From the NCBI GenBank assembly GCA_031263195.1, contig JAISGD010000003.1, forward strand, positions 1 through 32,983: a DNA stretch of 32,983 nt, written 5' to 3'. The position numbers and the translations under genes were made by a program. The stretch's first letter is position 1. Each line of letters starts with the position of its first letter. Below the pieces are notes generated by a model, which did no database searches, was not told where the DNA came from, and saw nothing but the letters and a program-made list of their open reading frames with translations. Of this stretch, positions 1-6,780 are shown piece after piece. This stretch comes from Campylobacteraceae bacterium (GTDB lineage: Bacteria > Campylobacterota > Campylobacteria > Campylobacterales > Campylobacteraceae).

Positions 1-185
1 TGGTGGTAAGGGTCACAGGATGCAAAATTGACAAGGCGAAGCGTAACGGAATTTACCGACCTGCCCATCAGGCTGGAAAGTTCTATGATTTCGGGCGTTC
101 TGCGGTGCATTTTGCCAAAAGGCAGTTTCAAATACAGGTTGAACGCCAAAATCATTTCTTCGCGTGTCTATTTCTCGCCTCTCAT
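1..185 (-). pseudogene. HNH restriction endonuclease, N-terminal part, amber codon at codon 6, cut by window edge
   Basis: The frame opens with ATG at 185 after a good ribosome site (GGGAGG) and overlaps the stop of the upstream 80-residue gene as ATGA. It reads MRGEK, then TAG at 168-170, then TREEMILAFNLYLKLPFGK and stays open to the window edge, including NPEII-like (TPEIIELSSLMGRS) and LVNFASCDPYH segments. From memory this matches the start of a widespread family of HNH-type predicted restriction endonucleases, in which a Trp normally stands where TAG occurs (TGG to TAG is one change). The HNH motif itself lies outside the window. An internal ATG at 155 could still restart translation, so inactivation is likely but not proven. 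It is the last visible gene of the minus-strand restriction cassette. Confidence 0.6.
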
Positions 186-424
186 AACTGTTCCCACCTC
201 CCGTTGTTAAAATAGTGAATTTCCGTAACGCCCGAATTTGACTGTTCCTCATCTAATGGATAAAACGAACCGTTTTCAACGCTCAAACCTTCGTAATAAA
301 GTTCGCCGTCATCGTCATAAAGGCGAAAAAGAAATTTGTGCCTTTCCGTTTTGTACTTCTGGTCTTCTCTTATACGCCCTTTTTCTTCAGATAGCGTTGT
401 GCGAGTTATAATATACGGTTTCAT
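182..424 (-). CDS. Small acidic protein of unknown function in restriction cassette
   Basis: This 80-residue protein begins MKPYIITRTTLSEEKGR and ends FNNGRWEQL. It is rich in acidic and aromatic residues in the middle (RLYDDDGELYYEGL). No signal peptide, membrane segment or recognised catalytic motif is visible. It starts only five bases after the methyltransferase remnant's stop and overlaps the HNH endonuclease start as ATGA, so it should be translated with its neighbours. I do not recognise a named family. Its place between a methyltransferase and a nuclease suggests an accessory or control role, but that is inference. The coupling and the intact frame make a real gene likely. Confidence 0.6.
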   Translation of the reverse strand: MKPYIITRTTLSEEKGRIREDQKYKTERHKFLFRLYDDDGELYYEGLSVENGSFYPLDEEQSNSGVTEIHYFNNGRWEQL

Positions 425-429
425 ATTGA

Positions 430-550
430 TTATGCTGTTAATTTATTGTTACCTATCTGTTTAAATGCCGCACTTCTGCTACCCTCAAAATAGTAATCGT
501 TGGGAAACGATTGCAGGCGGGCGGCTTCGCGAATGGTTATTGAGCGTACA
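430..550 (-). pseudogene. Out-of-frame C-terminal tail of the cytosine methyltransferase
   Basis: This stretch encodes SITIREAARLQSFP, then the YYFEGSRSAAFKQIGN segment, the motif IX/X end of C5 cytosine methyltransferases, but one frame away from the gene body at 485-1699. Removing one A from the AAAA run (T at 551-554 on the plus strand) joins the two parts as PTHRNVRSITIREAARLQ and restores a 422-residue protein ending at 430. Even then the protein stops as QIGNNKLTA, lacking the usual AVPP and final helix that follow QIGN. So the gene appears damaged twice: a frameshift and a lost 3' end. Confidence 0.7.
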
Positions 551-1699
551 TTTTCTATGTGTCGGATTAAGAGTTGGGTAAATATAATAATGCCCATCCA
601 TTGCAATGTGGGCAACAACCGTATGACTGCAACCGTAAGGATCAACTACTTGAAAACGATTAAGAAAAGTTTCTTTGTTTTTGTGATGTTGCAGGCGGGC
701 AGGAATTTTTGAGTAATTAATTCTTTTCTTTTCATTTAACCACATATCCACTGCCATTTTATATATTTCACGATCATTTTCGTTATTATATCTGGCAATA
801 TGTTGAGTCGTAAAGTCAAAAACACTGTTACGAATGTTTGCTTTTTTCAAATATGTCATTTCTGAAAGCGGCTTTGTATATTTTATCGGTTTGCATAAAT
901 GCCCTTCATTATTTTTTCTTTCAGGCAAATCAATGAATAAATCTTTCAGAACTTTGTAGTTGTATTTTTCAGGGTTCAAATCTGGATAATGGTATGTGGT
1001 ATGATTTCCGTTTTTATCTTTGATTTTCCAGCCAACAATTATAACCCTCTGCCTACGCTGTAAAACTCCGTGTTCGGAAGCTATTTGTACTTTTAACTCC
1101 ATTTTATAACCAGCTTTTTCTACCAATCCGGTAAGGTCTTTCAGTGGTTCGCCGTTCTTGGCAGTGCGGATACCTAAAACATTTTCAAATACAAACATTT
1201 TCGGCTGATAGCGTTCTAAAAACTTGACATAATATTTATATAACTCGTTGCGTGGGTCATTTTCTACAGCTTTACCCATTCGGGCGCGACCCGCAACAGA
1301 ATATGCCTGACAAGGTGGACCACCTACTATAATATCAATTTTTTTGCCGCCTATCAGGTTATCAATACTTTTAAAAAGCTCTGAAATAGTTTTTTCACCG
1401 ATTTCGGACTGTATTACAGTGTCAGTAACGGATTTTGGGACTTGATTCCAAAGTTTGCTACCATCCTCTTTTTCCTGTTTCTCATACAAATATTTTTCGT
1501 AAACGGATAATTTGTCTTGGCTATTCAGGTAATGAAAAGCGGCACGGGTTTTGAGGGTATCGCAGGCATACCTGTCCATTTCAATATGCGCCAAAGGTGT
1601 GTATCCCGCCCGAATAAAGCCTTCGGACAAGCCGCCTGCACCGGCAAACAAATCTATGAAATTTAGAGTATGCAACATATCCAATTTACCAAAATACAT
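485..1699 (-). CDS. DNA (cytosine-5)-methyltransferase, frameshifted near its 3' end
   Basis: The protein transfers a methyl group from S-adenosylmethionine to cytosine C5 in a restriction-modification context. Visible motifs are motif I (DLFAGAGGLSEGF, residues 16-28), motif IV with the catalytic cysteine (GGPPCQ, Cys130), motif VI (FENV, 171-174) and motif VIII (QRRQR, 214-218), with a target-recognition region after about residue 240. The start at 1699 has GAGGA nine bases upstream, inside the end of the DUF262 gene; a second Met at residue 8 is possible. The 404-residue reading ends in an unrelated tail after PTHR near residue 381, because one extra base in a 4-base run (551-554) shifts the frame. 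Activity as written is doubtful since motifs IX-X are lost. It lies five bases after the DUF262 gene, as in an operon. Confidence 0.85.
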   Translation of the reverse strand: MYFGKLDMLHTLNFIDLFAGAGGLSEGFIRAGYTPLAHIEMDRYACDTLKTRAAFHYLNSQDKLSVYEKYLYEKQEKEDGSKLWNQVPKSVTDTVIQSEIGEKTISELFKSIDNLIGGKKIDIIVGGPPCQAYSVAGRARMGKAVENDPRNELYKYYVKFLERYQPKMFVFENVLGIRTAKNGEPLKDLTGLVEKAGYKMELKVQIASEHGVLQRRQRVIIVGWKIKDKNGNHTTYHYPDLNPEKYNYKVLKDLFIDLPERKNNEGHLCKPIKYTKPLSEMTYLKKANIRNSVFDFTTQHIARYNNENDREIYKMAVDMWLNEKKRINYSKIPARLQHHKNKETFLNRFQVVDPYGCSHTVVAHIAMDGHYYIYPTLNPTHRKCTLNNHSRSRPPAIVSQRLLF

Positions 1700-1704
1700 G
1701 TCCG

Positions 1705-3777
1705 TTATTCCTCATATTTTATCGTTAATTCGTCTTCGCAATTCAAAATTGTTAATGCTTCTCTTATTCTGTCAAACTTTGTAGAATTAACAATATTGAC
1801 ATATAAACAATAAGTATCATTCAACTTTTCATAATCTTTATCAAATCGTTCAATATTAATGTTATCTGCCATTATTATTCTATTTCGAAGACTGGTTGTG
1901 AAAAATAATTCAGGCGATAGTTCAAATAACTGTTTGAATACTGAAATATAAAAGTCTCTTGCAGAAGATACATCAGTTCGTTGTCCAAATAAAATGTAAT
2001 ATCTTATTTTTCTGCCATTAGAGTCTTTTGTATCAAATATATTTATTTCGTCATTTTCGTATGTATTGTCTATTTGAATATCAGGATATTGCCAAATATG
2101 CAAAAACCGTTCTGTGACTGCTTTCGTGCGGTTTTCAATTTCCGCTTTATTCCAAATCTCTTTTTCTTTTAAATCGCTGTTAAGCCAAAGACGGCTAAAT
2201 TTGTAACCTTGTTCCCCGCCATCAACATTCATATCGCGTTTTTCAACAAATGACTTGTTGCTCAATTTTCCATTATTGCCCGCAAGGGTCATATTACCAA
2301 TCGTATTCAAGTAATTTTCTTTGATAAAAATGTATTCTTCTTCGCCAAGTTCAATTTTCCATTTAGGGTCAGGATTTTGCGGGAAAATATGTTCTACTGT
2401 AATTTTTTCGTTTCCCTCAATAACAACAGGTTCATTATTTTTATAATTCTCCAATCGTTCAAAAAAGTAAGTACGGTTTTTTGTCTTGATATTGTAAACA
2501 TCTTTTCCTTTTAAAGAATTTGACACCTCATTATTTTTTGGAAATCTTTGATAACGCGACATCTCTAATAATTTTTTTTGAACTGAAAACAGATAATTCT
2601 TAATATCTATTTTTTCGTACAAGCTCATGAAAATTTTGTTCAGAGCATTTGTAGGCAAACCAACGATAAACCTGCGCCATACAAAAGATTGGATTAACTC
2701 TAAAACTGCAATAAATATTTGTCTATCAATAATTTGATTGCTGAAATCTTCATAAACTTTCATTAAAAACGGATAAGCAACATTTATTTCGAGTTGATTG
2801 ATATATTTTAATTGTCTGCGAATTTCCGCATCGGTTTCATTTTTTGGATTGAGAAGTTTGTTGTAAAATTTCACTAATGATTTTAATTCAGAAAGCACAA
2901 TTTCCAATTCATCGACTGTTGTTGTCGGATATTTTTGTTTGAATTTGAAATAAACATCTTTTTTATTGGGAATTTCTTTGTTTTTCAGCGTAAGGAAATC
3001 GCGAATGAAATCCGAAACCATACTGATATTCAGCGTTTCCTCTTTTGCATTTTGCTCTATTATTTCCCAATAATTTTTATAGATATTGTTCTGTTCGCGT
3101 TGTTTCAATCCCATTAAAATATAGTTGCGAATTAAATCAGCCTGCGACAAATCAAGTCCGGTCGAATTCAAACTTTCAAAAATCCGTTGTGGATTGTCTT
3201 TCGCTCTGTCAAGCGAAATATCTACAAAAACAAGTTTTGACAAACCTTTCAAAACAGTTTCGTAATTTTCTGCATTTATATGATTTTTGAAAAAGTTAAA
3301 ATTATCAATAATACGCGAATAACCGCCTGAAAATTCGTCTGTTCCGTCAGAATTTAAAATAAAACGCAATGCCTCTTTGTTATTTTCGGTGGGTTTCAGT
3401 TTTAATTTTTCAGTTTCAGGCGCAAACTCGTTAATCAAATACATTTTTTGTATTCTGTTGACAAGATTTTCGTTGCCCATTTGCTTTACCAATCTATATA
3501 GAGCGCTATAAATTAATGTTATTGTGGTTAATCTTTGCTGTCCGTCAATGATTGTCAATTCATTTAATCCCGTTGCAGAATAAACATCATCGTGAATATA
3601 AACGATACTTCCGATAAAATGTGCGTTGTCGCTACTATCGGCAATTCTAATAATATCATTGAATAATTGCTGGCACTCTTTCACTGTCCAATCATAATTT
3701 CGCTGGTACACAGGAATAGCAAAAGTTGTTTCGCTTGTTGCCAAGAATCTGTCTATTTTGGTTTCGCTTGCTTTCAT
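1705..3777 (-). CDS. DUF262-DUF1524 (GmrSD-like) restriction protein
   Basis: This 690-residue protein carries an N-terminal DUF262 nucleotide-hydrolysing domain with IPVYQRNYDW (residues 21-30) and IIDGQQRLTT (76-85), and a C-terminal DUF1524 HNH-type nuclease domain with EHIFPQNP near residue 462 and a following Asn-rich NTIGNMTLAGNN segment near 489. GmrSD-type proteins with this pairing restrict modified phage DNA (type IV); others act with methyltransferases. About 150 residues after the nuclease core form an unassigned C-terminal region. The start ATG overlaps the stop of a short methyltransferase-like ORF (ATGA), and the gene runs directly into the methyltransferase at 1699. The frame is intact over its whole length, unlike its neighbours. 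Target specificity cannot be read from the sequence. Confidence 0.85.
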   Translation of the reverse strand: MKASETKIDRFLATSETTFAIPVYQRNYDWTVKECQQLFNDIIRIADSSDNAHFIGSIVYIHDDVYSATGLNELTIIDGQQRLTTITLIYSALYRLVKQMGNENLVNRIQKMYLINEFAPETEKLKLKPTENNKEALRFILNSDGTDEFSGGYSRIIDNFNFFKNHINAENYETVLKGLSKLVFVDISLDRAKDNPQRIFESLNSTGLDLSQADLIRNYILMGLKQREQNNIYKNYWEIIEQNAKEETLNISMVSDFIRDFLTLKNKEIPNKKDVYFKFKQKYPTTTVDELEIVLSELKSLVKFYNKLLNPKNETDAEIRRQLKYINQLEINVAYPFLMKVYEDFSNQIIDRQIFIAVLELIQSFVWRRFIVGLPTNALNKIFMSLYEKIDIKNYLFSVQKKLLEMSRYQRFPKNNEVSNSLKGKDVYNIKTKNRTYFFERLENYKNNEPVVIEGNEKITVEHIFPQNPDPKWKIELGEEEYIFIKENYLNTIGNMTLAGNNGKLSNKSFVEKRDMNVDGGEQGYKFSRLWLNSDLKEKEIWNKAEIENRTKAVTERFLHIWQYPDIQIDNTYENDEINIFDTKDSNGRKIRYYILFGQRTDVSSARDFYISVFKQLFELSPELFFTTSLRNRIIMADNINIERFDKDYEKLNDTYCLYVNIVNSTKFDRIREALTILNCEDELTIKYEE

Positions 3778-3917
3778 ATTTTATAAAATTCAAATGATAA
3801 GAAACGGGGTTGTAAAATATACTTGTCCATTTCGATATGTGCTAAAGGCGTAAATCCTCCCCTGATAAAACCTTCTGACAAACCACCCGCACCTGCAAAT
3901 ATATCTATTAAATTCAT
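3774..3917 (-). pseudogene. N-terminal remnant of a second cytosine-5 methyltransferase
   Basis: A 47-codon frame begins MNLIDIFAGAGGLSEGF and continues GGFTPLAHIEMDKY. It aligns with residues 13-44 of the methyltransferase at 485-1699 (FIDLFAGAGGLSEGF ... AHIEMDRY). Homology stops right after MDKY and the frame ends 14 codons later in a TGA that overlaps the DUF262 start codon. By eye the DNA of the two copies is roughly four-fifths identical, so this is a diverged homologue, not a fresh duplication. It looks like the stump of a methyltransferase whose body was replaced or interrupted by the DUF262-methyltransferase pair. It may still serve as a translated leader for DUF262. Confidence 0.7.
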
Positions 3918-4054
3918 GAAGCAGTTATTTTATTTATAATTATCAAAACATGATATGTAATATTTGATAGTATTGAATTTTTGCTGAACAATTTTATTCC
4001 TAATTATTCTAGTTGTGTGATTTTAGATAAAATTACATTATACCATATAAAATT

Positions 4055-4342
4055 ATGATTTTAAATAAAAGTCGTTTGCAAAAACAAAATAGAGGCACAT
4101 GTTATGATTTGCAAGATTTTACAATAAGACATGTGAGCGATGAATTTGAATCAACATGTAGTTGTCAGCAAAAGTATTTAGGAGGTGGAAAACAAGAGTA
4201 CTATTTGGAGAAGAAATATAAAAATTATTCTGAAAAGCTTAGATTTTCACACCCACGGGTATCAAATATGTTGAAATATATAAGTAAGGATTGCAATTTT
4301 TCTGGAAAAAGAGCAGACGAAAGAAAAGAATTAGAAATGTAG
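4055..4342 (+). CDS. Doubtful hypothetical ORF
   Basis: A 95-residue frame rich in Lys, Tyr and Ser, starting MILNKSRLQKQNRG, with no recognised domain, signal or membrane segment. There is no clear ribosome site before the ATG. It stands alone between the minus-strand restriction cassette and the minus-strand channel gene, in A+T-rich DNA where chance frames of this length are possible. It may be a degraded accessory gene or a chance ORF. Confidence 0.25.
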   Translation: MILNKSRLQKQNRGTCYDLQDFTIRHVSDEFESTCSCQQKYLGGGKQEYYLEKKYKNYSEKLRFSHPRVSNMLKYISKDCNFSGKRADERKELEM

Positions 4343-4355
4343 ATTATGAAAATAT

Positions 4356-4383
4356 GCCAAAAAATTAGGTAATCTTTTGGCAA
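4356..4383. terminator. Inverted repeat, possible weak terminator
   Basis: TGCCAAAA (4356-4363) and TTTTGGCA (4376-4383) form a perfect 8-bp stem around a 12-base loop. It lies between the doubtful ORF ending at 4342 and the 3' end of the minus-strand channel gene, where a second, more convincing hairpin is found. No clean T run follows on either strand. Confidence 0.35.
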
Positions 4384-4401
4384 TATATAAAAGCAATACA
4401 T

Positions 4402-4425
4402 AAAAACAGTGGCTTTAACGCCACC
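4402..4425 (-). terminator. Rho-independent terminator of the AmiS/UreI gene
   Basis: Reading the minus strand, GTGGC, a 6-base loop and GCCAC form a hairpin that begins within the last codons and spans the stop codon of the channel gene. It is followed by TGTTTTTATG. The stem is short (5 bp), so strength is moderate. Confidence 0.55.
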
Positions 4426-4927
4426 AATCAAACAGCATTAAAATTCCAGGTATACCTGTCGCGAAAATACCCTCAAAGATACTCAATGCAGGAAAAATTT
4501 TACCGATTGAGCGTAGATTTAAACCAAGCTCAAGGAAGCCCTCCAGCCATAATACAGCCCACGCCGCCCAAAGTATGCCAAGCGATACCATACCGTTTTG
4601 TATACAAACTACAGAACTGATAACGGCGAAAACTACTACACAGATACTATACCAGCCAAAAGCGCGCAAATCAAGCTTTAGAAGATAATTTGCCGCAATA
4701 AAAAGATATGTAAAACCAAATAAAAAACCTGCTGTAGCATTGCTGTAGTACATCGCTACCGACATGTCCGCTTTAATCAATCCGATAAAATTACCAATCA
4801 CAATAATCGTACCCGTTACTAAATTGATAAAAGCTGTAGTTTTAGCATCCCACTTGGAAATAACTGCCACACCGTTCATCGTGAGAGCTATACCAACAAA
4901 AAAAAGGCAAAGACCCAGAAATCCCAT
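4415..4927 (-). CDS. AmiS/UreI family urea/short-amide channel
   Basis: A 170-residue membrane protein with six hydrophobic helices (about 1-22, 30-50, 65-83, 91-109, 113-133, 145-165). It has the family signatures LFGFTYLF near residue 69 and ILWAAWAVLWLEGFLE near 117, which resemble LFGFTYLY and IIWLAWGVLWL of Helicobacter UreI. Family members let urea or short aliphatic amides cross the inner membrane. The length fits AmiS (about 171) better than H. pylori UreI (about 195), and the long His-containing periplasmic loop used in UreI acid gating is absent. The start has a clear TAGGAG site. No urease or amidase gene lies nearby, so the substrate enzyme must be encoded elsewhere or the channel has another role. 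Confidence 0.85.
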   Translation of the reverse strand: MGFLGLCLFFVGIALTMNGVAVISKWDAKTTAFINLVTGTIIVIGNFIGLIKADMSVAMYYSNATAGFLFGFTYLFIAANYLLKLDLRAFGWYSICVVVFAVISSVVCIQNGMVSLGILWAAWAVLWLEGFLELGLNLRSIGKIFPALSIFEGIFATGIPGILMLFDWWR

Positions 4928-4949
4928 AACATCTCCTACATTGATTTAG

Positions 4950-5400
4950 TGGGCGTATCGTATCAGTTTTAGTCTTGTTATAAACTTATATGAATTCAAT
5001 TTGAGCGACAATATAGTATTTTAGAAAATTTTAAGCCACAAATTATCTATATTTTTTATGCATAAATGAGCACAAACAAATTTTACAAATTATAAAAAAT
5101 GCCAATTTCATAATTTTAAGAACAAAAAATACTAATTAAAAAATATAAATTCTATGAATATATGCTTATATTGAACATTTTTACAAGTAAAACTAAATAC
5201 TATTTTATAAAAAGACTATTAAAGAGATAAATTTTATTCGGCAGCGAATTATTATCATACTGTCTTGTTGCTTGTAATAACAGATTATAATAATAAAATA
5301 CATTGTATTTCTAAAATAATGTATATAAATTTATTTTTATTTAATTTAAAAGATATAACAAGAGATTTTTAAGCAAAATATTATACCAAATGAATTAAAA
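4950..5400. other. A+T-rich intergenic stretch, no gene seen
   Basis: About 450 bases of very A+T-rich DNA between the channel gene and the lipoprotein gene. I see no frame with a credible start and composition, no tRNA-like fold and no clear repeat. It contains the upstream regions of the two divergent flanking genes. Confidence 0.6.
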
Positions 5401-5401
5401 T

Positions 5402-5407
5402 TATAAT
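5402..5407 (+). promoter_or_regulatory. -10 element of the lipoprotein gene
   Basis: A perfect TATAAT lies 34 bases before the ATG at 5441, followed by an AAAGGAG ribosome site. No convincing -35 box is visible, as is usual in Campylobacterota promoters. Confidence 0.5.
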
Positions 5408-5440
5408 TTGTTTATGATATTTTATATTAAAGGAGAATAA

Positions 5441-6082
5441 ATGAAAATTGTTATAAATTTTCTTACGGTAGTTTTGGGCATTGGATTTTTGGTTGGTTGC
5501 GGCGGAAGCGGCAATGGTTCCAATGATGTTAAATGCACCAATTCAAATCCCACATATCCGTCTTTGCAGTCTGTTTTTCCAACGGTACTCTTTGGAGAAT
5601 CTTATCAACTTGAAGGCAAGTTTTTAGGATATACACCTATAGATAATACTGCAAACTATGTACAATTGTTAGTGGGTAATGGTTACACTTTAGATCAAAA
5701 TGAACCAGAATATGCAACTTATATACTTACTAATCCTTTTTCCGGTATACAATTTTCGGAAATTGCTATAGATTCAGATGGGTATGTGGATTGGCATTTA
5801 GGCGGAGCCACAAGCGATATAGATGATTCATTATTTAATAATACAACTATATTCCCACCAACAGGGACGCAACAGGATGTTTACAGTTTGGATAGAATTT
5901 ATGCTTCGGATATGACGAATGAGTTCAATAGTTATATTACAGAGCTTGAAAATAATGATTATACATATGAAGATCATTGGGAGGGTTGGGTAAAAAACAG
6001 TGATGATGGATGTTTCGTGTATATTTGGTCTAAAGATGATGATAATCGTAGTGCCGATTGGGAGATTGATTTAAGAATATAG
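5441..6082 (+). CDS. Predicted lipoprotein of unknown function
   Basis: A 213-residue protein with a signal peptide and lipobox LVGC (Cys20), followed by a flexible Gly/Ser linker (GGSGNGSND). It is predicted to be exported and anchored to a membrane by lipidation of Cys20. The mature part is acidic and rich in Asp, Asn, Tyr and Thr, with two further cysteines (one after the linker, one near residue 190) that could form a disulphide. No named domain is recognised. The start is supported by AAAGGAG seven bases upstream and a TATAAT box. It stands alone between two minus-strand features, so it is probably a single-gene unit. Its isolated position in A+T-rich DNA suggests an accessory or lineage-specific gene. 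Confidence 0.75.
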   Translation: MKIVINFLTVVLGIGFLVGCGGSGNGSNDVKCTNSNPTYPSLQSVFPTVLFGESYQLEGKFLGYTPIDNTANYVQLLVGNGYTLDQNEPEYATYILTNPFSGIQFSEIAIDSDGYVDWHLGGATSDIDDSLFNNTTIFPPTGTQQDVYSLDRIYASDMTNEFNSYITELENNDYTYEDHWEGWVKNSDDGCFVYIWSKDDDNRSADWEIDLRI

Positions 6083-6151
6083 GCATTCATATTAATATTT
6101 TTATCAAAAATTAACAAAAAACTTTTTTGATGCTTTTAAATAAATAGTTGG

Positions 6152-6227
6152 TGGAGCCAATGAGGAGACTCGAACTCCTGACCTGCGCGTTACGAATGCG
6201 CTGCTCTACAGACTGAGCTACATTGGC
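6152..6227 (-). tRNA. tRNA-Thr (anticodon CGU)
   Basis: The minus strand folds as a 76-base cloverleaf with encoded CCA: acceptor GCCAATG/CATTGGC, D stem GCTC/GAGC, anticodon loop TTCGTAA, T stem AGGAG/CTCCT with loop TTCGAGT. Anticodon CGU reads ACG (Thr). Two departures are visible: the D loop reads AGTCTGTA, so position 18 is U instead of the near-universal G, and the anticodon stem closes with an A31-C39 mismatch. Both weaken normal tRNA structure, yet the rest is intact and a TATAAT box lies 15 bases upstream. Confidence 0.9.
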
Positions 6228-6241
6228 GTTTTGAAAGCGAA

Positions 6242-6247
6242 ATTATA
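6242..6247 (-). promoter_or_regulatory. -10 element of tRNA-Thr
   Basis: On the minus strand a perfect TATAAT ends 15 bases before the tRNA 5' end at 6227, which would give a very short leader. This supports transcription of the tRNA despite its unusual bases. Confidence 0.5.
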
Positions 6248-6249
6248 CA

Positions 6250-6560
6250 TAAAAAATACTGTTTTATATATAAAAGCCGATTTTATTGTTTTATAATTAG
6301 ATTTATAGTTGTGAGCAGCTTATAATTCATATCGCTTTGCAGCCAGAATATTTTTTCAAACACTTTATTAATCCAATAAAATATACTTCAAACTTCTTGA
6401 TATATTATTTTAAAATTTTGGATTTTTTGCTTTATATTTTCATGATGCAAATTTTTGCAAAAAACTGCTCTCATATGTAGAAATGGCATTTTTTTGCTAT
6501 TCCCATGATTAATGAAAAATAAAAATTAAAATTATGTTACGATTCACAATAAAGATGGAT
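6250..6560. other. A+T-rich intergenic stretch, no gene seen
   Basis: Between the tRNA and a G+C-richer hairpin island no credible gene is visible. A short minus-strand frame near 6290-6390 without a good start is the only coding-like trace and may be chance. Confidence 0.5.
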
Positions 6561-6569
6561 TTCAGCTCG

Positions 6570-6700
6570 CAAGGGAACGATAGAAGGGAGACGTCTCACA
6601 CTGAGAGATAAAATTACGATAGCAAAAAAACGTTTACTGTGGCGAAAGGGAGTAGCTCCCACACTTCTCCACGTCTTGCGTTTTCTCAAAACTTGGCGCT
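6570..6700. other. Hairpin-rich island, possible structured RNA or REP-like element
   Basis: In this locally G+C-richer patch I see several compact inverted repeats: palindrome GAGACGTCTC (6588-6597), TCTCA/TGAGA (6594-6606), GGGAG-TAG-CTCCC (6648-6660, possibly extended by flanking GTGG/CCAC), and GCGC-TAC-GCGC a little further on. None sits at the end of a gene and none is followed by a T run. No long reading frame covers the patch. Candidates are a small structured RNA or a degenerate repeat element; the strand cannot be decided. Confidence 0.35.
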
Positions 6701-6780
6701 ACGCGCGGAAACAACAAAGCATATCATATTAATTTAAAGCGTAGAGAGTACTGTTTTTTGACGGTTGAGCACCACTAAAA

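Noticed and set aside
6116-6129. CAAAAA-C-TTTTTTG palindrome after the tRNA as a terminator
   Set aside because: The stem is almost all A/T and too weak to call.
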